Source: Clostridiales bacterium (GTDB taxonomy: Bacteria > Bacillota > Clostridia > Christensenellales > JAISNN01). From it: a DNA stretch of 27,943 nt. Position numbers and translations under genes: made by a program. The stretch's first letter is position 1. Every line of letters starts with the position of its first letter. Shown piece by piece: positions 1 to 6,698 of this stretch. The notes under the pieces were generated by a model. It saw nothing but the letters and a program-made list of their open reading frames with translations. It ran no database searches and was not told the origin of the DNA. The stretch spans positions 1-27,943 of the forward strand of contig JAITOQ010000060.1 in assembly GCA_031289865.1 (NCBI GenBank), given 5' to 3'.

Positions 1-959
1 AGCGAGACATTGTCGGGAATAAAGCGGTACCAAAACCGAAACATGCCGTCGGCAAGCGAATAGATCGTCTTTCGTGCGGAATCTTCCGCAAAAGGCGTTT
101 CTTTTTTGACGATACCGAGTGAAATTAAATTGTTTAGATAAACCGTACATGCGCCGCTGTCTAAATTGACCTTCGAGGTGATTTCCGAATTTTTTGAACT
201 GCCCGTCGCTATCGCTTTTATGATCGAGTTGTATCCCGCCGGTTCGCGAACCTCTTGCTTTAAGAGATTTAGCGGTTCTTCAAATAGGTATGTGGAGGGG
301 GTCAAAAAGTTTTGTTTTATGTTTTCCGCGACGGATAGATTAGCTTTTATTTGAGCGAGGTATTGAGGAATACCGCCCGTGATGCCGTATAGAAGTGCCG
401 CGTCGTACGGGCTAAAGCCCTTGAAATAGTTTGCCGCGTCGAAAAAATCGAACGGGAGTAGCTTAAATTGAGCCGTCCGTCTACCGTACAGCGGGCTCTT
501 GTAGCCCAAAACTTGATTTTCCATGAACGACATAGAGGAGCCGGATAAAATGATAAACAGCTTAGAATTTAAATACTTTTTGTCGATTTGCGTCTGAAAC
601 AGAGAGGAAATTCCCTTATAGGAATTCGCCAAATAAGGATACTCGTCGACCACAAACACAACGCGTTCGGTCTTTCCAAGCTCATAGAGCGTGTCCAACG
701 CCGACTGAAAGTCGGGGTAAACGGGCGCAACACCGTCATTGTGAGAAAAGTCGTAAATGCTTTGGCTTAGGTTTTTTAGATTTTCTTCGCCGCTCGTCTC
801 CGACGCGGTAAAAAATATGGCTTTTTTACCCTTGATAAACTCGTTTATGAGCGTGGTTTTGCCGATTCGCCGCCGTCCGTAAATGACGACGCATTGAAAC
901 GCACCCCCGTCGTACAACCGCTCAAATTGATCCAATTCGTTTTTTCTGCCGACAAACAT
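1..959 (-). CDS. DUF234-type AAA ATPase, partial (runs off window)
   Basis: This reads leftwards from ATG at 957-959 and is still open at base 1, so about 319 N-terminal residues are visible. The protein begins MFVGRKNELDQF. It has a Walker A loop (GRRRIGKTTL, about residues 28-37) and a Walker B strand ending VVFVVDEYPYL (about residue 110). It continues into a segment on substrate-like TGGIPQYL and then a winged-helix-like region. This order is that of the ATPase_2 (PF01637) family with a C-terminal DUF234 domain, common in archaea and Clostridia. Its cellular role is not established; proposals include DNA-associated or mobile-element roles. A GGAGG site lies 8 nt upstream of the start, and a perfect-consensus promoter with tandem operator-like repeats precedes it. 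The C terminus is not seen. Confidence 0.85.
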   Translation of the reverse strand, partial: MFVGRKNELDQFERLYDGGAFQCVVIYGRRRIGKTTLINEFIKGKKAIFFTASETSGEENLKNLSQSIYDFSHNDGVAPVYPDFQSALDTLYELGKTERVVFVVDEYPYLANSYKGISSLFQTQIDKKYLNSKLFIILSGSSMSFMENQVLGYKSPLYGRRTAQFKLLPFDFFDAANYFKGFSPYDAALLYGITGGIPQYLAQIKANLSVAENIKQNFLTPSTYLFEEPLNLLKQEVREPAGYNSIIKAIATGSSKNSEITSKVNLDSGACTVYLNNLISLGIVKKETPFAEDSARKTIYSLADGMFRFWYRFIPDNVS

Positions 960-983
960 AAAAGCCTCCGTGTACTTTGCTGT

Positions 984-1013
984 TTTACGATTTAGTTATT
1001 TATGATTTAGTTA
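984..1013. repeat. Tandem 15-bp repeat over the ATPase transcription start
   Basis: Two adjacent copies (984-998 and 999-1013) differ at one base: TTTACGATTTAGTTA and TTTATGATTTAGTTA. They lie directly downstream of the -10 box of the minus-strand promoter and upstream of the ribosome site. Position and spacing (1.4 helical turns) fit a double operator, but the binding protein is unknown. Confidence 0.65.
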
Positions 1014-1042
1014 ATTATAATACGACGAAGCGCGGTTGTCAA
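1014..1042 (-). promoter_or_regulatory. Consensus sigma-A promoter for the ATPase gene
   Basis: On the minus strand a perfect -35 TTGACA (1042-1037) and a perfect -10 TATAAT (1019-1014) are separated by 17 bp. Predicted transcription starts near 1007, inside the adjacent 15-bp tandem repeat. A fully consensus promoter with repeats over the start site suggests that expression is normally held down by a repressor; that last step is inference. Confidence 0.8.
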
Positions 1043-1103
1043 GCGATTAAGAGGGGGTGTGGTTAAAAAATGTTTTGGAATTTGTAACCGTCATGATATT
1101 TAT

Positions 1104-1132
1104 TTGCTTTTATGGATTTTAGGGTGTATAAT
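1104..1132 (+). promoter_or_regulatory. Promoter for the acetyltransferase gene
   Basis: The -35 TTGCTT (1104-1109) and -10 TATAAT (1127-1132) are 17 bp apart. The start would fall near 1139, leaving a leader of about 50 nt before the ATG at 1189. Confidence 0.65.
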
Positions 1133-1188
1133 TGTCGTAGACATATCGTAGACGGCAAAAATAATGTTATATGCAAGAGGAGTTACGC

Positions 1189-1797
1189 ATGACAAACAGA
1201 GAACGCAAGGAAAAAGGACTTCCTTATCATTACGACGACCCGACGCTGATGGGAAATCAATTTGTCTACCAAAACAAACTGTACGATTATAATGCGACCC
1301 GACCGACGGAGCAAGATAAGCGGCAAGCATTATTAAAAGAAATGTTTGCCGAGATAGGCGAGGGGTGCCACATAGAAACGCCTTTGAACGCGAATTGGGG
1401 CGGTCACAACGTTCATTTCGGTAAGGGGATTTACTGCAACTCTAACGTGACCTTTGTGGACGACGCGGATATTTACGTCGGCGACGACTGTCTGATTGCG
1501 CCGAACGTGGTTATCTCCACGTCGGGACACCCGATTTTGCCGATTTTGCGCGAACACAATTATGTATACAATCTGCCCGTGCGTATAGGAAAAAATGTGT
1601 GGATAGGTTCGGGCGTACAGATCGTACCGGGCGTCAATATCGGCGACAACTCCGTTATAGGAGCGGGAAGCGTCGTCACAAACGACATTCCGAAAAACTC
1701 CGTCGCGTTCGGAGTGCCTTGCCGCGTTGTCCGCGAAATCGGTGAAAAGGACAAAAAATACTTTTATAAGGATAAGCCTCTCGACGTTTTGGACTGA
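1189..1797 (+). CDS. Maltose/galactoside O-acetyltransferase-like (LacA/Maa, left-handed beta-helix)
   Basis: This 202-residue protein transfers an acetyl group from acetyl-CoA to a sugar hydroxyl and is probably cytoplasmic and trimeric. The N-terminal segment has the mac domain pattern (KEKGLPYHYDDPTLMGNQ, residues 7-24). Hexapeptide repeats from about residue 60 follow (NANWGGHNVHFG, then IGKNVWIGSG and IGDNSVIGAGSVVTNDIP). The catalytic histidine sits in STSGHP (His114), matching His115 of the GAT family. Length agrees with the family (about 185-205). An in-frame ATG exists at 1171, but AAGAGGAG at 1175-1182 lies inside that extension and is spaced 6 nt from the ATG at 1189, so 1189 is the likely start. 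It has its own promoter and stands alone. The exact sugar acceptor cannot be read from the sequence. Confidence 0.9.
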   Translation: MTNRERKEKGLPYHYDDPTLMGNQFVYQNKLYDYNATRPTEQDKRQALLKEMFAEIGEGCHIETPLNANWGGHNVHFGKGIYCNSNVTFVDDADIYVGDDCLIAPNVVISTSGHPILPILREHNYVYNLPVRIGKNVWIGSGVQIVPGVNIGDNSVIGAGSVVTNDIPKNSVAFGVPCRVVREIGEKDKKYFYKDKPLDVLD

Positions 1798-1867
1798 AAC
1801 GGGGGCGATAAGGCTGTGTTTGGGCAGAAAAGCAACCGATGGTTGCGGAAATGACGCTTAAAATCGC

Positions 1868-1896
1868 TTACGGCAACCGTGCTTTTTTGCTATAAT
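1868..1896 (+). promoter_or_regulatory. Extended -10 promoter for the XRE regulator
   Basis: A TGC-TATAAT extended -10 (1888-1896) is preceded at 17 bp by a weak -35 (TTACGG, 1868-1873). Transcripts would start near 1903 and leave a leader of about 75 nt. Confidence 0.55.
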
Positions 1897-1978
1897 GAGC
1901 GTGAAGAATAAAAAACAGCTTGCGTTTTTTTTTGATAAGGGATTCTTATTTAAAAGACGTGAGGCGGGAGGGTTGGTT

Positions 1979-2905
1979 ATGAATGTAAAAACAGCGTCAA
2001 AGTTGTATGACTTAAGACGCAAGCACGGAATGTCGCAAGAGGATCTTGCGGATGAGTTGGGAGTGAGCAGACAAGCGGTTTCCAAATGGGAGCGTGCAGA
2101 GTCGTCGCCCGATACGGACAATTTGATAGCGTTGGCGAAGCTGTACCGCGTTTCTCTCGACGAGTTGGTCGACATGGATTCCGAAAACGAAAAGAGCGGA
2201 AAGGGCGACGGCGCGCAAAAGAGAGAAGAGTATCGGGAACAAAAAGACGGATTCGGAAAAACGGATCGGACGGACGCGGGACACGGTACGGACGGGACGG
2301 ATACGGGGCGAGGTACGGACAGCGGATTCGGAAAAACGGATAAGACTGACGCGGCATACGGCGGTAGCGGGGCGGGGGATACGGCTGACGGACGGTTTAA
2401 AATCGATTTGGACGACGGCAAGTCAAGCGTTCATCTTAGTCTCGGAAAGATTGACATTTCCGACGGCAAGGGAGGTCGTGTGCGCGTGGACGGCTCCGGC
2501 GTTCGCGTCGAGGGTAAAGACGCCGTGCGTGACTTTGGCTCAAATTGCAATGCGGAGTGGGACTGTTGCGGTGAAAAATACGTCAGATACGGACGGGGCG
2601 CGGCGGCGCGAGGTATTGTTGCGGCGGTCGCTACGATCGGCTCGGTTATCGCCTATCTATTGCTCGGCTTTTTTCTGGACGCATGGCACCCCGCTTGGCT
2701 CGTCTTTTTGTCGATACCGTTTTTTTGTGCGCTGACCGACGCGATAGTCAAAAAAAAGGCGCAGGAATTTCCGATGGTGGTCATTGCGATCGGGGTATTT
2801 TTTGCACTCGGCTTTGTTTTGAACGCGTGGCACCCAGCTTGGGTCGTATTTTTGAGCATTCCGCTCTATCACGGAGTTGTGAGTGCGGTAAGTAGCCGTT
2901 CATGA
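1979..2905 (+). CDS. XRE-family HTH regulator with C-terminal membrane segment (tandem WHPAW repeats)
   Basis: This 308-residue protein has three parts. Residues 1-62 form a Cro/C1-type helix-turn-helix (LRRKHGMSQEDLADELGVSR, then QAVSKWERAESSPDTDNL). A long polar linker follows that is rich in Gly, Thr and Asp and contains a duplicated GFGKTD motif, then a strand-rich stretch around residues 135-180. The C terminus has two hydrophobic repeats, each ending with a near-identical DAWHPAWLVFLSIP / NAWHPAWVVFLSIP element, forming about four membrane segments. The layout suggests a membrane-tethered transcription factor. WHPAW-containing HTH proteins are frequent in Clostridia but their signal is unknown. 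The start at 1979 has GGGAGG 7 nt upstream; the open frame extends to 1895 but that start overlaps the promoter. Confidence 0.8.
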   Translation: MNVKTASKLYDLRRKHGMSQEDLADELGVSRQAVSKWERAESSPDTDNLIALAKLYRVSLDELVDMDSENEKSGKGDGAQKREEYREQKDGFGKTDRTDAGHGTDGTDTGRGTDSGFGKTDKTDAAYGGSGAGDTADGRFKIDLDDGKSSVHLSLGKIDISDGKGGRVRVDGSGVRVEGKDAVRDFGSNCNAEWDCCGEKYVRYGRGAAARGIVAAVATIGSVIAYLLLGFFLDAWHPAWLVFLSIPFFCALTDAIVKKKAQEFPMVVIAIGVFFALGFVLNAWHPAWVVFLSIPLYHGVVSAVSSRS

Positions 2906-2930
2906 GCTTTTGCGGTTGTACGGCTTGACG

Positions 2931-3052
2931 TTTTAGATTCTTCGCAGGCTCAGAATGACACCTACTTTTTTATCGGAGCGTAGCGACCCTTACTTATTAC
3001 CTATTCCCTATTACTTATTCCTTATTCCCTATTACTTATTTCCCATTACTTA
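2931..3052. repeat. Heptamer-arm repeat element, copy A
   Basis: The core (GATTCTTCG...CAGAATGACACC, then GGAGCGTAGCGACC) is followed at 2990-3052 by nine consecutive heptamers in perfect register, variants of TTACTTA, TTACCTA and TTCCCTA. The last heptamer contains the stop codon of the DUF4363 gene. There is no matching left arm, so the copy is one-sided. It fills the gap between the XRE gene and the DUF4363 gene. Confidence 0.8.
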
Positions 3053-3433
3053 AATGATATGTTCCCAACGGAATTGCAATAGCTGTTCGAGATTTTTACT
3101 CATGGCTTTGAGGGTGATGAGGGAAACCTTTGCATCCGAACCGCTCTTTACCGTGAGGAAGCCTCTTAGCTGTGAAATCTCTTGCGTCACCGTTTTTATA
3201 TCGCGGTTGTGCGCTAAGGATTCGAGAACCGTAGAGGTTTTGTCCCACCAATTTTCAAATTCGTCCATTGTAAGCTCCGCGGCTTCGTAGTCCGCGGAGT
3301 TTATTTTTTCCTCAAAATATTCCGCGTAAGAGTCAAAGGTGCGGAAGGTCTTTTTTACATAGAATTGTTCGCCGATTCCGAATCCGATAAGGAGTAAAAA
3401 AAGGACGGCGGCAACGATTTTGGCTTGTTTCAT
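3050..3433 (-). CDS. DUF4363 family membrane-anchored protein
   Basis: This 127-residue protein has one N-terminal hydrophobic helix (AKIVAAVLFLLLIGFGIGE, residues 4-22) and an alpha-helical extracytoplasmic region with conserved-looking WWDKTSTVLESLAHN (about residues 63-77). Size, topology and position match DUF4363 proteins, which in Clostridia are usually encoded directly after a DUF421 gene. That partner is present upstream on the same strand (3691-4389). The biochemical role is unknown; a link to the DUF421 membrane protein is inferred from the recurrent pairing. A heptamer repeat supplies the sequence around its stop codon. The start is the ATG at 3433; the upstream CTTATT...AGGTATT region offers only a modest AGAGGT-type ribosome site. 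Confidence 0.75.
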   Translation of the reverse strand: MKQAKIVAAVLFLLLIGFGIGEQFYVKKTFRTFDSYAEYFEEKINSADYEAAELTMDEFENWWDKTSTVLESLAHNRDIKTVTQEISQLRGFLTVKSGSDAKVSLITLKAMSKNLEQLLQFRWEHII

Positions 3434-3448
3434 AATACCTCTTATTTA

Positions 3449-3693
3449 AAGTTGAGAGTTGAAAAGTGAGAAGTCGCTTCGCTTAGATAAAAAGTCGGTG
3501 AACGGGCTCTTATAAAAATTTTTTCCTTTTATCAGTTGCGATGATGGGTGAAGCGTCACGCTTCCGTTTGAGATTCTTCTCTGCGCTCAGAATGACACTT
3601 ACTTTTTTATCCGCAATTCTGCATGCTGCATTTTGCATTTTGCATTTAAAAAAATCCGCAATTTTCAACTTTCAACTTTCCACTTTCAACTTA
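3449..3693. repeat. Heptamer-arm repeat element, copy B (between DUF421 and DUF4363)
   Basis: The left end has AAGTTGA/GAGTTGA units, the middle carries the common core (GAGATTCTTC...GCTCAGAATGACAC near 3570-3600), and the right end has two further arrays. These are TGCATGC plus three TGCATTT heptamers (3620-3647) and CAACTTT-type heptamers (3666-3693). The last unit contains the stop codon of the DUF421 gene. Three different heptamer families therefore occur in one element. Confidence 0.8.
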
Positions 3694-4389
3694 AATGTCT
3701 GCTTTGAGCGTCATAAATTTTTCAAGATAAGGTTGTATATAGACGTTTTTGTCGGAGTCGGCGGTGAGGAGGAGGATATTTTTTACGTTTAGACGCTGTT
3801 TTTTGAGGAGGGCGGCGAGTTTTTCTTCGGTCGTGCCGAAATTTACGAGATTTGCGTGCAAAATTTTTCCTTCAACGATAAGCGAAACGGGAAGTAACGA
3901 CGGCGCGGGCGCGAGGTTCATGTCGGAGGGGGTCACGGGGCGAGTGTCGGATTTGGGGAGAATGTTGATCGCGCCGCCCGTTTCTACTATCGCAAACTCC
4001 ACCTCCGCGGGCGAAAAATAGCCCTTTGTCCGTAGACTTTCGAGGACGTCGTTGACGTGCATTCCAAGTTTTTTGACGGTTTGAGCGTCTATACTCCCCC
4101 TTGAAATAATGATTTGAGGCAAACCGTTCAAGAGCTTTCGCATTTTTATGCTTTTTGCGGAAAGGAGGGTGATTAGGACATGGAGCATAAAGACCGAAAA
4201 AATAGGAATCAAGCCGTAAAGAATCGGAATCGGGACTTCCGCCATCGGTACGCACGCAAGATCGGCGAGGATCAGCGTGATGACAAATTCAAAGGGCTGA
4301 AGCTCTGAAAGCTGCCGCTTGCCCATGAGCCGCATGAGTATAAACAGACAGACGTAAATAATTACCGCACGCAAAAATATCACTAACAT
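3691..4389 (-). CDS. DUF421 (YetF-like) membrane protein
   Basis: This 232-residue protein has three predicted N-terminal membrane helices (residues 1-22, about 33-55, about 57-78) with the family signature LMGKRQLSELQPFEFVITL (residues 20-38). A soluble C-terminal alpha/beta domain follows, with LNGLPQIIISRGSID and FAIVETGGAINILPK. These are the DUF421/YetF hallmarks. In Bacillus, related YetF and 2Duf proteins sit in the (spore) membrane, and 2Duf contributes to spore resistance; a similar role here is only an inference. It is probably co-expressed with the DUF4363 gene downstream, although 257 bp of repeat separates them. No Shine-Dalgarno sequence is visible before the ATG; a promoter-like site lies in the upstream tandem repeats. 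Confidence 0.88.
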   Translation of the reverse strand: MLVIFLRAVIIYVCLFILMRLMGKRQLSELQPFEFVITLILADLACVPMAEVPIPILYGLIPIFSVFMLHVLITLLSAKSIKMRKLLNGLPQIIISRGSIDAQTVKKLGMHVNDVLESLRTKGYFSPAEVEFAIVETGGAINILPKSDTRPVTPSDMNLAPAPSLLPVSLIVEGKILHANLVNFGTTEEKLAALLKKQRLNVKNILLLTADSDKNVYIQPYLEKFMTLKADI

Positions 4390-4410
4390 GAGATTAGTGT
4401 TTTTAAAATT

Positions 4411-4511
4411 TGCGTTTTTATTCGCATCGCATATATCTTTGACAAATTAAAATCAGAGCGTTTATTCGCATCGTATATATCTTTGAGAAATTAAAATTTG
4501 CGTTTTTATTC
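4411..4511. repeat. Tandem repeat of about 45 bp upstream of DUF421
   Basis: Two near-identical units (4411-4453 and about 4457-4497) and a partial third (4498-4511) share GCGTTTTTATTCGCATCG, then ATATATCTTTGA and AAATTAAAAT. On the minus strand each unit carries a promoter-like pair: TTGTCA-17-AATAAA in the first (4445-4417) and TTCTCA-17-AATAAA in the second (4489-4461). The repeat may thus be a duplicated promoter or operator for the DUF421 gene. Confidence 0.65.
4417..4445 (-). promoter_or_regulatory. Putative promoter for DUF421 within the tandem repeat
   Basis: The minus-strand -35 TTGTCA (4445-4440) matches five of six positions, and the -10 AATAAA (4422-4417) matches four of six. The spacing is 17 bp. 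Transcription would start near 4410, about 20 nt before an ATG that lacks a ribosome site. Confidence 0.4.
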
Positions 4512-4528
4512 AGGGTGTCTACATGTTT

Positions 4529-4600
4529 GACAATATGCGACAAAATATGAAATGTGATCGGAAAATATTCGACAAAATATGACAAGATATGACATGTTTT
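4529..4600. repeat. Decamer-phased repeat GACAAAATAT
   Basis: Variants of GACAAAATAT begin at 4529, 4539, 4571, 4581 and 4591, that is at spacings of 10, 32, 10 and 10 bp. The motif therefore recurs on the same face of the helix. It lies in the divergent region between the DUF421 gene and the sigma-like gene, and its last units contribute the -35 of a plus-strand promoter. Confidence 0.6.
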
Positions 4601-4607
4601 GTATGAT
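4579..4607 (+). promoter_or_regulatory. Putative promoter toward the sigma-like gene
   Basis: ATGACA (4579-4584) and TATGAT (4602-4607) are 17 bp apart, each matching five of six consensus positions. The site overlaps the decamer repeats. A second, extended -10 (TGG-TATAAA, 4713-4721) lies close to the gene and has no good -35. Confidence 0.45.
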
Positions 4608-4742
4608 AGAATGCAATTGTTCCGACGTATCAAATAAATAGGGCGGTAAACGGGAAACCGAATATTCCTTTAAAAAAAGTTGGCATAATGTCGAAAAAAA
4701 ATGCGGTGCGTATGGTATAAATATTGCGGAAGGAGTTTTGTC

Positions 4743-5192
4743 ATGGAATCAAAGAATCTTTGGGTCAGAGTCGCGGTCGCGGCGTATCGGGGAGTACCCG
4801 TCATCGCCGAATCATTGGAAAAATTTATCGACCGTGCGGCGGCAAAAAGCGGAGGCACGGACTGCTTGAGCCTCTTTGAAACGCTTGCGGAAAAATTAGA
4901 CCGCAAAAACCGTTTGGTCAACCTAAAATGTGTGTTGGACGACGCGGTCGGCGCGCTTAGGGAGGAATCGAAAACCATCATATTGAGAAGAATAGAGGGA
5001 ATCCCGTTTGAGAGTATTGCGGAGGAGCTCGGTATCAGCTTGCGCGCAATCTTTCGCCACTACGAAAGCGCGCTTTCGGGCATGGCGTACCATATGACGG
5101 TCAAGGGATTTAGCGAGGAATGGTTTATGGCGTACTTTAAGGGCGACCCGTATATCGAGGGGCTGTGGAAGAGATATGAGCGGGATGTTTAA
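4743..5192 (+). CDS. Small sigma-70 region-4-like HTH protein
   Basis: The 149-residue protein has an all-helical N-terminal half. Its C-terminal half resembles sigma region 4: ALREESKTIILRRIEGIPFE (about 72-91) followed by SIAEELGISLRAIFRHYESA (about 92-111). A region-2-like domain is not evident, so it is unlikely to be a complete sigma factor. Phage late-gene activators of the ArpU/RinA kind and short sigma-like regulators have similar size, which makes a link to the phage cassette 1.5 kb away possible but unproven. The start at 4743 is preceded by AAGGAG (4730-4735, 7 nt spacing); an in-frame ATG at 4701 lacks one and overlaps the extended -10. The stop codon is followed directly by a heptamer repeat. 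Confidence 0.7.
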   Translation: MESKNLWVRVAVAAYRGVPVIAESLEKFIDRAAAKSGGTDCLSLFETLAEKLDRKNRLVNLKCVLDDAVGALREESKTIILRRIEGIPFESIAEELGISLRAIFRHYESALSGMAYHMTVKGFSEEWFMAYFKGDPYIEGLWKRYERDV

Positions 5193-5341
5193 AGTTGAGA
5201 GTTGAAAATTATGGGTAAAAGAAAGAAAGCATAGTTTCAGATTTTCTGTCGTAGCGAAGTGACACCGCAACATGACACATGCTTTACGTCAAGCGAAGCG
5301 ATGCCTCAACTCTCAACTTTCAACTCTCAACTTTCAACTCT
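5192..5341. repeat. Heptamer-arm repeat element, copy C (inverted arms)
   Basis: The element fills the whole gap between two convergent genes. It starts with AGTTGAGAGTTGAAAATT just after one stop codon and ends with the inverted counterpart (CAACTCTCAACTTTCAAC type heptamers) just before the other stop. Core fragments (GTCGTAGCGAAGTGACACC and AAGCGAAGCGATGCC) lie between. The arms could form a long hairpin and may act as a bidirectional terminator, although no clear U-tract is seen. Confidence 0.75.
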
Positions 5342-6280
5342 TCAATACTTATCATACGGATACCTCGGTGAATAATGAGGCGGCTGCTCCGTGCGGTCGT
5401 CGTCGGGCGTGTCGTAATAGGCGCGTCGGTCGATGTGTTGAGGCTCGTAATAGCCTTTAGCGTCGTAACCTCTTTGCGGTTCGGATTCCGCGTTGTGTTT
5501 GCCGCCGCGGAGAAAACCTTCGGGTTCGCCGCTCTTTCGGTAGTAGCGGAGCGCGCTTTGCGTCCGAACGTTCCGCGCCGTCTTTTTGCGGCGTATAGGG
5601 TGGAACATCAAGAGAAAGATAGCTATTGCGGGCAGTATAATACCCGCGGTTAAGAGAACCGTCGTAAGAGGAATCCCGGACACGGGGGCGGTCGTATCCC
5701 CGCCGTCCGAACCGTTTAACACGCTGTTTGGGTGAGGCGCGAGTACAAAGGGCTCGACAAGCGCGCTGTCTGCAAGATAGCCTAAGGTTTGGTTGTGGGC
5801 GACATAGTGCCACGCCTCGCCTATAGCGTCGGTGATTGTCCCGTAATAGACGAGAGAGGTATTGGCAGAGGGAATGACGGCAGCCTCGACCGACGAATCT
5901 ATAGCGCGGTACAGCTTCGCGCCCGCAACCGCATTTTTGACGGTTGCAACGGGGTACGGCGCGGCGGCGGTGATGAGGTCGGCGACGGATAGGGCGTCCT
6001 TTAGGACAAAAAGGTCTCCGCCGTATGCCGAAGAGAGATCCATGTAGCGGACGCGGTGATAGGTGGAGTTTGTCCCGACGTACTCTACATAGTAGGTCTT
6101 TGGGAGGGTAAGCACGGCGGCAAAGTCGTAGTTATCCGTCATGCGGTAGAGCATAACTCCGTCCTCCGCGACGACCGCGTATTTTAACTCCGCCGCATAC
6201 GAAACTCCGCACGGCGGTGCGGACGAAAACGACGAAATAGAAAGGCACAAGGCGAAAATGAAAAGAAAGGCGTTTTTCAC
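5342..6280 (-). CDS. Membrane-anchored protein with SH3-like repeats and Tyr-rich tail
   Basis: This 312-residue protein starts with GTG at 6278-6280, preceded by AAAGGAG at a spacing of 7 nt. Residues 1-30 form a signal peptide (hydrophobic LFIFALCLSIS, cleavage plausible after SYAA). Two segments follow that resemble bacterial SH3 folds: about 32-95 (AVVAEDGVMLYRMTD) and about 112-180 (VKNAVAGAKLYRAIDSS...GYLADSALVEPF). A transmembrane helix at about 204-226 leads to a basic RRKK stop-transfer and a polar cytoplasmic tail rich in Tyr, Arg, Pro and Asp. The topology suggests an envelope protein whose SH3-like part faces the wall. No enzymatic motif is visible, and its function is unknown. 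Confidence 0.7.
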   Translation of the reverse strand: MKNAFLFIFALCLSISSFSSAPPCGVSYAAELKYAVVAEDGVMLYRMTDNYDFAAVLTLPKTYYVEYVGTNSTYHRVRYMDLSSAYGGDLFVLKDALSVADLITAAAPYPVATVKNAVAGAKLYRAIDSSVEAAVIPSANTSLVYYGTITDAIGEAWHYVAHNQTLGYLADSALVEPFVLAPHPNSVLNGSDGGDTTAPVSGIPLTTVLLTAGIILPAIAIFLLMFHPIRRKKTARNVRTQSALRYYRKSGEPEGFLRGGKHNAESEPQRGYDAKGYYEPQHIDRRAYYDTPDDDRTEQPPHYSPRYPYDKY

Positions 6281-6411
6281 AAGAGATCTCCTTTTAAAGG
6301 CGTGAACGGAGCGAATCGGTACGCAAGAATCATGATAACCCGACCGAAAAATCGATACATTCCTAATAATTCCGATTATTTACAATTTTTCGGAGATTAT
6401 GCCGATTTTTG
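6281..6411. promoter_or_regulatory. Upstream region of the SH3-like gene, with inverted repeat
   Basis: This stretch lies 5' of the GTG start and contains a 9-bp inverted repeat, CCGAAAAAT (6344-6352) and ATTTTTCGG (6385-6393), separated by 32 bp. A weak minus-strand pair (TTGTAA-17-GAATGT) overlaps it. No convincing promoter pointing toward the terminase gene was found here. Confidence 0.35.
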
Positions 6412-6655
6412 AAGGTTGAAAATTGAAAGTTGAAAGTTGAGAGTTAAGGATAAAGAGAAAGTCGGTTTGTGTGTCGTTTGAGATTCTTCGCTGCGCTCAG
6501 AATGGCATTTGCTTTTTTGTGAGGTGATAAGGGCATAGTTTTTTACGGAATGACACCTGCTTTTTACTTGGAGCAAAGCGGTCCTTACTTATTACTTGTT
6601 ACTTAAAGCGAAGCGACACCTTAACTTTCAACCTTCAACTTTTAACTCTCAACTT
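6412..6655. repeat. Heptamer-arm repeat element, copy D (mosaic)
   Basis: The left arm carries GTTGAAA-type heptamers (6414-6447) and the right arm their inverted form (CAACTTT type, about 6622-6655). The core motif GAGATTCTTCGCTGCGCTC occurs near 6480. A second, unrelated heptamer array (TTACTTA and TTACTTG, about 6588-6615) sits inside the same element. It occupies most of the gap before the phage cassette and separates it from the host genes to the left. Confidence 0.75.
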
Positions 6656-6698
6656 CAAAAAGACCATTACTACATTTTATTTTACGGATTAGAGCGGT

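Noticed and set aside
1858..2421. Long minus-strand frame opposite the XRE gene
   Set aside because: It is a shadow of the repetitive Gly/Thr/Asp linker, with a Ser/Pro-rich artificial composition and no ribosome site.
4418..4633. Minus-strand frame of 71 residues with repeated HILSYF-like segments
   Set aside because: It is the translation of the decamer and 45-bp repeats; there is no ribosome site, and the repeats have a regulatory look.
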